Positions 28,905 to 37,977 of a stretch of 64,000 nt of DNA are shown here, one piece after another. Below the pieces are notes generated by a model. That model was not told the origin of the DNA. It saw only the letters and a program-made list of their open reading frames with translations, and searched no databases. Position 1 is the first letter of the stretch, and each line of letters starts with the position of its first letter. The stretch lies in NCBI GenBank assembly GCA_024696005.1, contig JAILHF010000011.1, positions 80,608-144,607 of the forward strand. The letters are read 5' to 3'. A program made the translations under genes and the position numbers. Source of the DNA: Lachnospiraceae bacterium (GTDB taxonomy: Bacteria > Bacillota > Clostridia > Lachnospirales > Lachnospiraceae).

Positions 28905-30350
28905 ATGAACGTCGGCATGATCGTATATCTTTTGGGAAAGATCCTCGAGATCATCGGCACCATGATGGCGTGTCCTTTTATTGTTTCCCTGATCTATCAT
29001 GAACGCAGCGGCATCTATTTCCTGGCCTGCGGCGCGGCTACCCTTGCGGTCGGAAGTCTGGTCTGCCGCTTCAGCCGCCCGAAGAACAAGTCGTTCTACG
29101 CCAGGGAAGGCTTTGTCGTGACGGCTTTCAGCTGGCTTCTGCTTTCGGTTGCCGGCTGCCTGCCCATCTATTTCAGCCGCGAGATCCCCAGCTTTACGGA
29201 TGCGCTCTTTGAATGCATCTCGGGCTTTACCACTACAGGCGCTTCGGTGGTCCCGGAGGTGGAGAGGCTTTCCCATTGCATGAATTTCTGGCGCTGTTTC
29301 ATACAGCTGATCGGCGGCATGGGCGTTCTGGTCTTCATGCTGGCCCTGCTTCCTTCCACCGGAGGGCAGGATCTGTATCTGATGAAAGCCGAGAGCCCGG
29401 GGCCCAGCGTATCCAAGCTCGCGCCGCGGGTGCGTCAGACCGCGTATTCCCTTTACATCATCTATTTTATCCTGACCGGTCTGGAGATCATCGCACTGGT
29501 GATCGCCGGAGCGCCGCTGTACGACAGCATCTGCACGGCCTTTACCACGACCAGCACGGGAGGTTTCGGTGTGCGGAACACCTCTCTTGCGGCATACGGG
29601 GTGCCGGTGCAGTATGTGGTATCGGTCTTTCTGTTCCTGGCGGGATTTAATTACAACTTTTTTTTCTGCCTGTGGCTGAAGAAGTGGAAAGAGGCCTTCG
29701 GCTCGGAGGAGATCCGCTGGTACACGGTGATCTTTTTCGGCGCGGTGGGCGTGATCACCACCACCCTGATCTTTCAGTCGGGAGAGGGCCTGGAGGAGGG
29801 ATTCCGCCACGCCTTCCTGCAGGTGGGCTCCATCATGACGACGGCCGGTTATTCCTCGGTGGACTTTGACGTCTGGCCCGCGCTGGCGAGGGAGATCCTG
29901 ATCCTTCTGATGCTGGTCGGCGGCTGTGCGGGATCGACCTGTGGCGGGATCAAGGTATCCCGTGTCCTGATCTATTTAAAGACCGTGGGCAAAGAGATCT
30001 CGCAGCTCTGCCATCCCAGGAGCGTGAAGGTGCTGAAGGTGGAAGGCAAGCCGCTGCCCCATGCGGTGCTGCGCTCGGCCAATATCTTTCTGATCACCTA
30101 TGCGGCGGTCTTTGTGATCTCGATGCTTCTGGTGGCGTTGGACGGCTATGACCACACGACGAACTTTACCGCCGTGGCTTCGGCGCTGGGCAACATCGGC
30201 CCCGGCTTTTCCCTGGTGGGACCGACGCAGAATTTCGCTCATTTTTCCGTATTGTCCAAATACGTGCTGATGTTTGACATGCTGGCAGGACGACTGGAAC
30301 TGTTCCCGCTGTTGGTGCTCCTTAGCCCGGCAACCTGGAGCAGGCGATAA
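28905..30350 (+). CDS. trkH: Trk potassium transport membrane subunit TrkH
   Basis: A 481-residue K+-transporting membrane protein of the TrkH/KtrB type. Selectivity-filter loops are visible in the four repeats: CISGFTTTGASVV, FTTTSTGGFGVR, MTTAGYSSVDF and ALGNIGPGFSLVG. The glycine of each filter is present. It forms the pore regulated by TrkA and has about ten hydrophobic helices. The unit ends in a cluster of hairpins before the ABC exporter promoter. Confidence 0.95.
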   Translation: MNVGMIVYLLGKILEIIGTMMACPFIVSLIYHERSGIYFLACGAATLAVGSLVCRFSRPKNKSFYAREGFVVTAFSWLLLSVAGCLPIYFSREIPSFTDALFECISGFTTTGASVVPEVERLSHCMNFWRCFIQLIGGMGVLVFMLALLPSTGGQDLYLMKAESPGPSVSKLAPRVRQTAYSLYIIYFILTGLEIIALVIAGAPLYDSICTAFTTTSTGGFGVRNTSLAAYGVPVQYVVSVFLFLAGFNYNFFFCLWLKKWKEAFGSEEIRWYTVIFFGAVGVITTTLIFQSGEGLEEGFRHAFLQVGSIMTTAGYSSVDFDVWPALAREILILLMLVGGCAGSTCGGIKVSRVLIYLKTVGKEISQLCHPRSVKVLKVEGKPLPHAVLRSANIFLITYAAVFVISMLLVALDGYDHTTNFTAVASALGNIGPGFSLVGPTQNFAHFSVLSKYVLMFDMLAGRLELFPLLVLLSPATWSRR

Positions 30351-30361
30351 GGGGGAGAGAC

Positions 30362-30457
30362 CCGCCGCGTGGCGGAGTTCTCATCCTTTGTTCAAAACGA
30401 CGCCGGCATGGGGAATTGACAAAAAAGGAACGGCGTCGATGAGGGCGCTGTTTTTTT
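30362..30457 (+). terminator. Terminator region after trkH
   Basis: Two stems lie in tandem: CCGCC/GGCGG (30362-30375) and CGACGCCG (30398-30405) with CGGCGTCG (30431-30438). A run of seven T at 30451-30457 follows the second. The long loop of the second stem makes its efficiency uncertain. Confidence 0.45.
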
Positions 30458-30481
30458 GTTTCGATTTGCGGCTTAAAATGC

Positions 30482-30510
30482 TTGACAGACCACTCGAGCG
30501 ATGATACAAT
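30482..30510 (+). promoter_or_regulatory. Strong promoter of the ABC exporter operon
   Basis: A perfect -35 TTGACA (30482-30487), 17-bp spacer and TACAAT (30505-30510), close to the vegetative consensus. The inverted repeat at 30519-30539 covers the expected transcription start. Confidence 0.8.
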
Positions 30511-30518
30511 TGCAGACG

Positions 30519-30539
30519 ATATATCAGTCGGCGATATAT
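30519..30539. promoter_or_regulatory. Possible operator (inverted repeat) at the ABC exporter promoter
   Basis: ATATATC (30519-30525) and GATATAT (30533-30539) form perfect 7-bp arms with a 7-bp centre, lying over the start point. Read as direct repeats, CGATATAT also recurs. The position suits a repressor; no regulator gene adjoins. Confidence 0.45.
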
Positions 30540-30564
30540 AAAAAATTTACGGGAGGATAAAAAG

Positions 30565-31518
30565 ATGGGCTTGGAAGTGAAGGACCTGTCAAAAAAGTAC
30601 GGCGACAAGGTTGTAGTGGATCATGTGAGCTTCTCCATGGAAAACCCCGGGGTATACGCGCTGCTGGGTACCAACGGAGCAGGCAAGACCACCACGATCC
30701 GCATGATCCTTGACATGCTGGACAAGGACAGCGGAGAAGTGCTCTGGAACGGGCAGCCGCTTTCTTTTGATAATTGCAATATCGGATATCTGGCGGAGGA
30801 GCGCGGACTTTACCAGAAATACAGCCTGATGGACCAGATCATGTATTTCGGACGCCTCCGGGGCGTCAAGGATGACGTGCTCAAGGAAAAGATCCGCTAC
30901 TGGTCGGGCAGACTGAAGCTGGATGAGTACCTTTACCCGCAGGCGGTGAAGGATGCGCGGGGACGCAGCAAAAAGGGTAAACCCAAGAGCCCCGACCAGC
31001 TGTCCAAGGGTAATCAGCAGAAGATACAGTTTCTGATCGCCATGCTCTCCGAACCGGAGCTTTTGGTACTGGACGAGCCCTTCTCCGGTCTGGATCCGGT
31101 CAATACCGATATCCTGAAGGATGTGGTCCGTGAGCAGATCGATGCAGGGAAGTACATCATCATGAGCAGCCACCAGATGGCAGCCGTGGAGGAATTCTGT
31201 ACCGACATCACCATCATGTCCCGCTCGCGTGCCCTGGTGCAGGGTAACTTGAACGAGATCAAAAAGGGATACGGAAGGGTGAAACTGGCGCTCAAATGTG
31301 AGCAGGATGTAAAGGAATATATCGACAAGCTCGGGATCACGATCCTTTCCGAGAAGGAAAACGAATATGAGCTTCGCGTGACGGGAGAACAGCAGGCCAA
31401 TGCGCTGCTCTGGGAACTCGTCAATGCCACGATCCCGGTGATACGCTTTGATCTTTCGGAGCTGTCGCTTCACGAGATCTTTGTGAAAGAGGTGGGTGCG
31501 GATGAAGAAAAGCAATAA
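30565..31518 (+). CDS. ABC exporter ATP-binding protein (NatA type)
   Basis: A 317-residue ATPase. It has Walker A GTNGAGKTT (about residue 34), signature LSKGNQQKIQ, Walker B LLVLDEPFSGLDP and the switch His in MSSHQMAAVEE. The C-terminal 90 residues after the ATPase match the DrrA/NatA-like extension. With two ABC-2 permeases downstream it forms an exporter of the NatAB class (Na+ or drug/peptide); the substrate cannot be told from sequence. GGGAGGAT precedes the ATG. Its end overlaps the next gene by 17 bp. Confidence 0.9.
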   Translation: MGLEVKDLSKKYGDKVVVDHVSFSMENPGVYALLGTNGAGKTTTIRMILDMLDKDSGEVLWNGQPLSFDNCNIGYLAEERGLYQKYSLMDQIMYFGRLRGVKDDVLKEKIRYWSGRLKLDEYLYPQAVKDARGRSKKGKPKSPDQLSKGNQQKIQFLIAMLSEPELLVLDEPFSGLDPVNTDILKDVVREQIDAGKYIIMSSHQMAAVEEFCTDITIMSRSRALVQGNLNEIKKGYGRVKLALKCEQDVKEYIDKLGITILSEKENEYELRVTGEQQANALLWELVNATIPVIRFDLSELSLHEIFVKEVGADEEKQ

Positions 31519-32929
31519 CATATACAGCATGGACGGTCTGGGGCAGGTCTTTTCCTTTACCATAGGCCAGACCTTCAAAAACCAGGCTTACCGCGTCAGC
31601 TTCATCATTTTTGTCCTGATGCTCATCCTGATGGGGCCGATCAATTATCTGGGAGCAGGAGCCGGCGTAAACGCCGCGAAGAAAGCGGACGGCCTGTACG
31701 GGGAAGACGCGGGGATCAGCAGCATCTATGTGGTCAATGAAACGCGTGTTCCGTTCGCGGCCGCGGAAATGGACCTGGAGGAAACGGCTTTTGCTTCGGC
31801 TGCGGTCAAACAGGCCGATGAGTTTCCCGCTCTTGCGGCGGATGAACTGGGAATAAAGCTTTCCCGGCAGACCGTCGATGACGAGACCTGCTTCATGATC
31901 GATCTGGTCACCGGGAAGGACGCGGAGATCACGGAAGGCGTTGTCTCGGCACTCGGGGACTACCTGACGGAACGCCTGGCCCTGGCCAGAAGAGCGGACG
32001 CCGAGCTTACGGACGAGCAGATCGAGATCCTCAGTAAAGGGATGGAGAGCGGGGACGTGATGAGTGACGCGGATTACATCACGAAGATCGACAGCAGCTA
32101 TACGAACAGCCAGGTTATGAGCATCAGCATGCTCTACAGCATCATCGTGATGATCCTGGGATCCCTGACCGCAAGTTATGTGATCTCGTCGGTCATGGAG
32201 GAAAAGACATCCAAGCTGGTCGAGAACCTTTTGGTAAGCGTGCGCCCCCTGGCGCTGGTCTTCGGAAAGATCCTTGCCGTCATGACCTATGTGGGACTGA
32301 TGATCGTGCTCGGCATCGGCGGTTCGTTCATCTCCAACAAGATCGCCGCTGCCATGAGCGGTTCGGAGATCGTCCAGCATGTGGGCGGGATGCTGGACTT
32401 CTCGAGGCTGTTTTCCATGGGACCTGCAAAGAGCATCCTGATCATCGTCTGCATGCTCCTGACCTATCTGCAGTTCTCCATCCTGGCAGGCGTGCTGGGA
32501 AGTGCCTGCGTCAAGCCCGAGGACGCGCAGTCGGCGATCGGCACCGTGACCATGATCAACATGACGTGCTACATGCTCGGGATCGTCCTCCCGAATGTGG
32601 AAAATCCGATGGTTTATACGGTGGCATCCATGATCCCGGTGGTATCGGGCTATCTTGCGCCGGTCGGCCTGATCGTGGGAAGGGTACCCCTGTGGGCTTT
32701 CCTGATCGGAATGGCTTTGAACATCGTGGTGATCATGCTGCTGTTCAGGCTTTGCGCAAAGACCTATCGCAAGCTGATCGTCAACGACAGCAAGCGTCTG
32801 AAGCTCTTTGAGATCATCAGGCTTTCGGCCGGAAAGGAAGATTTGCCTGGCGGCAAATCTTTGAAGCGCCTCAAAGCCGGCGCGGGCTCCCCCGAGCTTC
32901 GCTCGGGGGCTGGAAGGGAGGAGAAGTGA
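31502..32929 (+). CDS. ABC-2 type permease of the exporter, first subunit
   Basis: A 475-residue membrane protein starting at ATG 31502 inside the upstream gene. It has the ABC-2 layout: one N-terminal helix, a large extracellular domain (about residues 45-205), then five to six helices, with VMEEKTSKLVENLLVSVRP, the NatB-type coupling motif, between helices. The last 35 residues (SAGKEDLPGGKSLKRLKAG and on) lie over two perfect DNA hairpins and look like a late extension, Gly/Lys/Arg-rich and unlike a membrane protein end. The stop shares its last base with the ATG of the second permease. Confidence 0.88.
   Translation: MKKSNNIYSMDGLGQVFSFTIGQTFKNQAYRVSFIIFVLMLILMGPINYLGAGAGVNAAKKADGLYGEDAGISSIYVVNETRVPFAAAEMDLEETAFASAAVKQADEFPALAADELGIKLSRQTVDDETCFMIDLVTGKDAEITEGVVSALGDYLTERLALARRADAELTDEQIEILSKGMESGDVMSDADYITKIDSSYTNSQVMSISMLYSIIVMILGSLTASYVISSVMEEKTSKLVENLLVSVRPLALVFGKILAVMTYVGLMIVLGIGGSFISNKIAAAMSGSEIVQHVGGMLDFSRLFSMGPAKSILIIVCMLLTYLQFSILAGVLGSACVKPEDAQSAIGTVTMINMTCYMLGIVLPNVENPMVYTVASMIPVVSGYLAPVGLIVGRVPLWAFLIGMALNIVVIMLLFRLCAKTYRKLIVNDSKRLKLFEIIRLSAGKEDLPGGKSLKRLKAGAGSPELRSGAGREEK
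32839..32909. repeat. Two perfect hairpins inside the permease coding end
   Basis: AGATTTGCC (32839-32847) pairs with GGCAAATCT (32852-32860) around 4 nt. CCCCCGAGC (32889-32897) pairs with GCTCGGGGG (32901-32909) around 3 nt. Both stems are 9 bp and perfect. They resemble REP-like palindromes that have been absorbed into the reading frame. Confidence 0.7.
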
Positions 32930-34290
32930 TGTTTCGGAATTTCGGAAAAGTTTTTTCGTTCTCGTTTCATAACCAGGCAGGAACGAAATCCTATAAAATG
33001 CTGACCGTGATCGTTGCGCTGATCCTGTTTCTGGTACCGTTCGCGATCCTCTTCTTCATGGCAAAGGGGTCGGAAGACGAGGAAAAAGAGCTGGAAAGCT
33101 GCGGTGCGGAGCGCATTTACATCGTCAGTGACTTTGAGGCGGAGCCCGTCAATTTCATGGCTCTGCTGAGCACGGAAGAAAACTACAAGGGCATCCGTTA
33201 TGCCGCTGCGGACAGCGTGGAGGATGCCATGGAAAAGACAAAGGAAGGGGAAGCATCCTTCATCCTGTATTTCTATCCGGAAGAGGACTACATCCGGGCG
33301 GACATCATCGTCCCGGCGAAAAGCAGCCTGAGCACGGAAGAGGCCGGGAACTATTTTGACTTCCTTTCGCAGAACCAGACAGGTTTCAGCCTGCTGCTTT
33401 CGGGCATCTCCCAGGGAAAGCTGGAGAGCCTGACGCCGCCCAATGCCTTCCGCACCTATACGGCCGAGGGATATGAAAAAGGCATTTCCACGGACGAGGA
33501 CACGGCGGGAACGGAAGCACTTCTGCGTGACCAGGTAATGTCGGCCTTCCAGATGATCATACCGTATTTTACAATGATGCTGCTGTACTTCATGATCATG
33601 TCTTACGGTAATTCACTGGCTCAGTCGGTGGTCATGGAAAAGGAATCGAAGCTGATGGATACGATGCTGATCAGTCTGCATCCGGAGGCACTGGTCTTCG
33701 GAAAGCTGCTGGCGGCGATCCTGGCAGGACTGATCCAGATCTTTCTCTGGGTGGGCTGCGTGGTGGCCGGCCTGATCGTGGGAACAAAGGTGACCGAAAG
33801 CCTCTACCCGGATTACGTTTCCCCGATGAAAGCGTTTTTCGGCTTCCTGGAGGAACTGAACGTGTTCCGCCCGGAAAATGTGGCACTCGGCGTCCTGTTC
33901 CTGATCTTCGGCTTTGTGATGTATGAGGCGCTTGCGTCGATCGCCGGCGCGATCTCGGCCAACCGTGAAGAGGTGGCCAGCCAGAGCTTTCTGTTCGTGA
34001 TGCCGCTTCTGGCAGCGTTTCTGCTCGCGATGATGGGCGGCGGACTGACTGCCGGCGGAGCGCCCGAATGGCTTCTGTACATACCGTTCAGCGCAACGCT
34101 TCTGATGCCGTCCACCCTGGCACTCGGACAGGTGTCGCTCGTGACGGCCGGCATCTCCCTGGCGCTTTTGATCGTGTTCACGCTGCTCTTTGTCATCGGG
34201 GCCGGGAGGATCTACAAGATGATGTCGCTTTACAAAGGAAACAAGGTAAGTATCGGACAGGTGCTGAAGCGCCTGGCAGGGAAGGAATGA
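32929..34290 (+). CDS. ABC-2 type permease of the exporter, second subunit
   Basis: A 453-residue membrane protein starting at ATG 32929 behind GGGAGGAG. It has the same ABC-2 organisation as the upstream gene: an N-terminal helix, an extracellular domain of about 150 residues, then helices with VVMEKESKLMDTMLISLHP as the coupling motif. The two permeases probably form a heterodimer driven by the 30565 ATPase. It ends 4 bp before the acetyltransferase gene, which may be co-transcribed. Confidence 0.88.
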   Translation: MFRNFGKVFSFSFHNQAGTKSYKMLTVIVALILFLVPFAILFFMAKGSEDEEKELESCGAERIYIVSDFEAEPVNFMALLSTEENYKGIRYAAADSVEDAMEKTKEGEASFILYFYPEEDYIRADIIVPAKSSLSTEEAGNYFDFLSQNQTGFSLLLSGISQGKLESLTPPNAFRTYTAEGYEKGISTDEDTAGTEALLRDQVMSAFQMIIPYFTMMLLYFMIMSYGNSLAQSVVMEKESKLMDTMLISLHPEALVFGKLLAAILAGLIQIFLWVGCVVAGLIVGTKVTESLYPDYVSPMKAFFGFLEELNVFRPENVALGVLFLIFGFVMYEALASIAGAISANREEVASQSFLFVMPLLAAFLLAMMGGGLTAGGAPEWLLYIPFSATLLMPSTLALGQVSLVTAGISLALLIVFTLLFVIGAGRIYKMMSLYKGNKVSIGQVLKRLAGKE

Positions 34291-34294
34291 GAAT

Positions 34295-34744
34295 ATGAAT
34301 ATCAGAGCAATGACGGCAGAGGATTATGACGGTGTGCGGGCGTTGTGGATGACGATCCACGGTTTCGGTATCCGCAGCGTGGACGATTCGCGGGAGGGAG
34401 TGGAACGCTTCCTTCAGCGGAACCCCGGGCTCAGCGTGGTCGCGGAAGAGGAAGGCGGCCGCATCGTGGGAGCCATACTCTGCGGTCATGACGGAAGGCG
34501 GGGCTGCCTGTATCATGTGTGCGTGGCGGAGGAATTCCGCCTGCACGGGATCGGAAAGGAAATGGTGATCCATTGCATGAACGCGCTCAAAAAAGAGCGG
34601 ATCAACAAGGTATCCCTGATCGCCTTCACGAAAAATGACATCGGAAATGCATTTTGGAAACAGATAGGCTGGACAAAACGTGAGGATCTGAATTATTATG
34701 ATTTTACCTTGAACGAGGAAAACATCACGGCGTTTAACAGCTAG
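34295..34744 (+). CDS. GNAT family N-acetyltransferase
   Basis: A 149-residue enzyme with the GNAT fold: NIRAMTAEDYDGVRALW at the start, VVAEEEGGRIVGAILCG, LYHVCVAEEFRLHGIGKEMV (acetyl-CoA loop, Arg-x-x-Gly-x-Gly type: RLHGIGK) and NAFWKQIGWTKREDLNYY at the end. The substrate is unknown. It precedes argJ by 11 bp, so it is probably in its transcript; a link to arginine biosynthesis is possible but not shown. Confidence 0.88.
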   Translation: MNIRAMTAEDYDGVRALWMTIHGFGIRSVDDSREGVERFLQRNPGLSVVAEEEGGRIVGAILCGHDGRRGCLYHVCVAEEFRLHGIGKEMVIHCMNALKKERINKVSLIAFTKNDIGNAFWKQIGWTKREDLNYYDFTLNEENITAFNS

Positions 34745-34755
34745 GGAGGAAAGTC

Positions 34756-35994
34756 ATGGAAGCTTATATGAAAGAGATCGAAGGCGGGATCGCGGCGGCA
34801 AAAGGGTTTTCGGCCGCGTCGCATGCGGCGGGCATCAAGTATCAGGGGCGTGAGGACATGGCTCTGATCTACAGCGAAGAGCCCTGCATAACGGCAGGGA
34901 CCTTTACGACCAACAATGTGAAGGCCGCGCCGGTGATCTGGGACATGCGCATCGTATACGGAAGCGGAAAGGCACGTGCCGTCGTGATCAATTCAGGGAT
35001 CGCGAATGCCGCCACCGGAAAGGAAGGCATGGCGATCTGCGAAAAGACAGCCGAAGCCCTGAGCGCCGAGTACGGCGGAAGCCGCGAAGAAGTGCTGGTG
35101 GCTTCGACCGGTGTGATCGGGATGCAGATCGATGCGGACAGGATCACGGCAGGCTGCCGGGAGCTGTTCTCGAAAAAAGCGTCGACCACGGAAGCGGCTA
35201 CGGGAGCGGCCAGGGCGATCATGACCACGGATACGCACAAAAAGGAGATCTCCGTGGAAGTGACGCTGACGGACGAGAGCAAGGTACGCATCGGCGCCAT
35301 GACCAAGGGCTCGGGCATGATCCATCCCAATATGTGCACGATGCTGGGCTTTGTGACAACGGATGCGGCGATCGACAAAAAGCTTTTGCAGCACGCCCTG
35401 ACGACCATTGTGGACGAAACCTTCAACATGATCAGCGTGGACGGGGATACCTCCACCAACGACACCTATGTGGTGCTGGCAAACGGCATGGCGAAGAACA
35501 CGCCCATAACGGAAAAGGGCGAAGATTACATGCGCTTCAAGACCGCGCTGCACTATGTGAGTGAATACCTGGCGAAGCAGATGGCTGCGGACGGAGAGGG
35601 GGCAACCTCGCTGTTTGAATGCCATGTGGCAGGGGCGCGTTCGGTTTCGGATGCCAGGACGCTCGCCAAATCCGTGATCGGCTCGAGCCTGTGCAAGGCG
35701 GCCATCTTCGGACACGACTCCAATTTCGGGCGCTTTTTGTGCGCGCTGGGGTATTCGGGTGTATCCTTTGATCCGGAGCAGGTGGATATCTGGTACGAGA
35801 GCGCTGCCGGAAAGATGCAGATCGTAAAGAACGGCATGGGCAGCGGCTATGATGAGGCAGAGGCGACAAAGCTTCTGTCCGAAGATGCCGTGACGGTGCT
35901 CGTGGACATGCACATGGGATCGGCCGAGGCTACGGCCTGGGGCTGTGACCTGAGTTACGATTATGTAAAGATCAACGCGGATTACCGCTCGTAA
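34756..35994 (+). CDS. argJ: Bifunctional ornithine acetyltransferase / N-acetylglutamate synthase ArgJ
   Basis: A 412-residue enzyme that moves the acetyl group from N-acetylornithine to glutamate. It has the family segments INSGIANAATG, ASTGVIGMQI and the autocleavage site KGSGMIHPNMCTML. The nucleophilic Thr is present, but the residue before it is Cys where most ArgJ have Ala. DGDTSTNDTYVVLANG and IFGHDSNFGRFLCALGYSG are also conserved. GGGAGGAAAG precedes the ATG. argB and argD lie 3.7 kb downstream beyond unrelated genes, and argC is not in the window. Confidence 0.95.
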   Translation: MEAYMKEIEGGIAAAKGFSAASHAAGIKYQGREDMALIYSEEPCITAGTFTTNNVKAAPVIWDMRIVYGSGKARAVVINSGIANAATGKEGMAICEKTAEALSAEYGGSREEVLVASTGVIGMQIDADRITAGCRELFSKKASTTEAATGAARAIMTTDTHKKEISVEVTLTDESKVRIGAMTKGSGMIHPNMCTMLGFVTTDAAIDKKLLQHALTTIVDETFNMISVDGDTSTNDTYVVLANGMAKNTPITEKGEDYMRFKTALHYVSEYLAKQMAADGEGATSLFECHVAGARSVSDARTLAKSVIGSSLCKAAIFGHDSNFGRFLCALGYSGVSFDPEQVDIWYESAAGKMQIVKNGMGSGYDEAEATKLLSEDAVTVLVDMHMGSAEATAWGCDLSYDYVKINADYRS

Positions 35995-36037
35995 AGGCGG
36001 AAAGCGTGTAGCGGTTTGGCGTCAGCTGAACCGACGC

Positions 36038-37807
36038 TCATTCAACGGAATAAGAGATCAGGATGCGGCCGCGGCTTTGCTCGCGGCTGTTTTCTTTGAG
36101 CCGGAGCTTATAACCGTCCTCGGGCAGGAGCTTGATCAGCCCGGCAACATCCGCATCGGCATCCAGGCCTTCCCGCACGATAAAGAGCAGCGTGCTGCCG
36201 GCTACGGGCCGGTAGGTTCCCGCCAGGCTCTCAAAATCGCCTTCCCTGACCACGGCGCTTTTGCGACATTTTGACAAAAGCAGCGTGTCCTCGGCGCTCT
36301 GGTTCCACCAGTCGGCGGGAAGCACATAGACGCAGTCGGTGTTTGCGGCCACGCGGTCGTTTTCCTGCCCGCCCTCGAACAGATAGTCATTCCCGACGCG
36401 GAAGCTGTCGGAGCTGATCATGAGCAGCAGGAAGAAGCCGCAGAGCAGTACCGTCTGAAGCTTTTCCGAAAGCCCGCATTTATGCAAGAGCAGGGCGAAA
36501 GCGCCGAAGCTTAAGATGAAGCACCAGGGAAAGAGGCACATGATGTAACGGTCCACCAGATAGGGGATCATCTTGGAGACGGTCACGAAGTACAGGATGA
36601 ACGGAACGGCGCAGATCGCGCCCTTTTCCAGGGAGATCCTGTTTTCTTCGCCTTTCTTCACAAGCATCAGGATCAGGAGCGCGATCCCGCAGAGCAGCAG
36701 AAAGCCCAGGAATACAAGCCCGGGAACGCCGACGGTGTTTTCCGAAAGGACATTGAGCATCACGGACAGGCGGGAAAGCGTGCCATCCGGGCTGAAGAGC
36801 CCGCTGATGGATTCGTCCCCGCGGCTTCCCGCAAACACGGCCTTCAGGGAGAAGGGCCAGAGTACGATCCCGAGGACGGCGCTGCGGACCAGCACCAGGA
36901 GATAGCGGGAAAGTGTCCGCCTGTTGCGGTGCGCGATCAGGATGATGATGCTCGTCAGGGCAAGCCCGAAGGCAAAGAAGACGAAATAGTACTGCGTGAG
37001 ATAGCCGAAGAGCGTGAAGAAGCCCAGAATGCGGCTGTTCTCACGGCTAAGCTCCCAGTCGGCACCCTGCAGGCGCAGATGGGAATAGACGAAACCGACG
37101 ACCATCAGCGTGAGCAGGCCGTACATGCGGATGAACGAGCCGGTATGCGCCGCCGCGGTGCTCAGCCCGTAGCAGGCGGCAACCATCAGGGCAAGCCGTT
37201 CGCCGCCCAGGTAATCACGCACGGTGACATAGATGAGCAGGATGGTCAAAAGAACGATCACTGCGTTCAGACCCAGGCCGGTCCATTTGGAGAACTGCCC
37301 CGGGAAGAAGGAGCAGACCGTATGAAGCAGCAGGGCATAGAGGGGCGGATGGTTGTCTCCGCGGAAATTATAGAGCACGGAGACATAGTTGAAGCGGCTT
37401 TCCGTGGTCGCGCAAAGATAATCCCGGTAGGCCTGCCCGTCCATCCAGGTGGTGGTGTACATCTCGTTGCTGCAGGCCTGCGCGCGGCGGTAATCCTTGT
37501 AGATCTTTGACTCTTTGATCTTCCAGTTGCTGTCCTTGAGGATGCCGATGTCCTTCTTCAGATTGGAAAACAGTTCGGGAAGACTGCTCCCCGCACCGTA
37601 TTCGTGCATCCAGTCCTTTACGGAGTATTCCTGTTCCCCCAGGTGCATGAAGGGAAGGTACTCGCTGTTGGCGGTGCCGTACATGTACATTTCGTCCACA
37701 TGGTAGCCTTCCTTTTGGGTGCCCCAGTAGAACAGGGCGGCGAGGGAGGCGGCCAGGATCAGAAACAGAAGGATGGTGCCGTGTATTGTAGTATTCTTCG
37801 TTTTCAT
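36038..37807 (-). CDS. GT39/ArnT-like membrane glycosyltransferase
   Basis: A 589-residue polytopic protein with about 10-12 helices. The first outer loop has YHVDEMYMYG, whose Asp-Glu matches the catalytic acidic pair of GT-C enzymes of the PMT/ArnT class, and GDNHPPLYALLLH is their conserved HPPLY motif. Such enzymes move a sugar from a lipid carrier onto a lipid or protein outside the cell. The C-terminal 120 residues form a soluble outer domain. The gene is convergent with argJ and sits within what would otherwise be an argJ-argB-argD series. The ATG is 7 bp from a predicted -10, with no Shine-Dalgarno sequence. Confidence 0.8.
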   Translation of the reverse strand: MKTKNTTIHGTILLFLILAASLAALFYWGTQKEGYHVDEMYMYGTANSEYLPFMHLGEQEYSVKDWMHEYGAGSSLPELFSNLKKDIGILKDSNWKIKESKIYKDYRRAQACSNEMYTTTWMDGQAYRDYLCATTESRFNYVSVLYNFRGDNHPPLYALLLHTVCSFFPGQFSKWTGLGLNAVIVLLTILLIYVTVRDYLGGERLALMVAACYGLSTAAAHTGSFIRMYGLLTLMVVGFVYSHLRLQGADWELSRENSRILGFFTLFGYLTQYYFVFFAFGLALTSIIILIAHRNRRTLSRYLLVLVRSAVLGIVLWPFSLKAVFAGSRGDESISGLFSPDGTLSRLSVMLNVLSENTVGVPGLVFLGFLLLCGIALLILMLVKKGEENRISLEKGAICAVPFILYFVTVSKMIPYLVDRYIMCLFPWCFILSFGAFALLLHKCGLSEKLQTVLLCGFFLLLMISSDSFRVGNDYLFEGGQENDRVAANTDCVYVLPADWWNQSAEDTLLLSKCRKSAVVREGDFESLAGTYRPVAGSTLLFIVREGLDADADVAGLIKLLPEDGYKLRLKENSREQSRGRILISYSVE

Positions 37808-37814
37808 AAGGGGT

Positions 37815-37843
37815 ATTTTACCATAGTTTTGCCCTTTTGTGGA
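37815..37843 (-). promoter_or_regulatory. Possible promoter giving a near-leaderless mRNA
   Basis: On the minus strand TCCACA (37843-37838), 17-bp spacer and TAAAAT (37820-37815), then 7 bp to the ATG. The -35 is a 4/6 match. The geometry equals that at 20146-20184. Confidence 0.5.
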
Positions 37844-37977
37844 TACTGTGTTAGAATGACGCCGGAAAACATGATGCCCTCCCGCTGGGAAGGGATTCGG
37901 GGAGCGGCGGCTGTAATTCGAGGGAAGAAGGCCGGAATTACAGCCAAGCCGGCGGAAACAAGGAGGATTCCAGGAAG

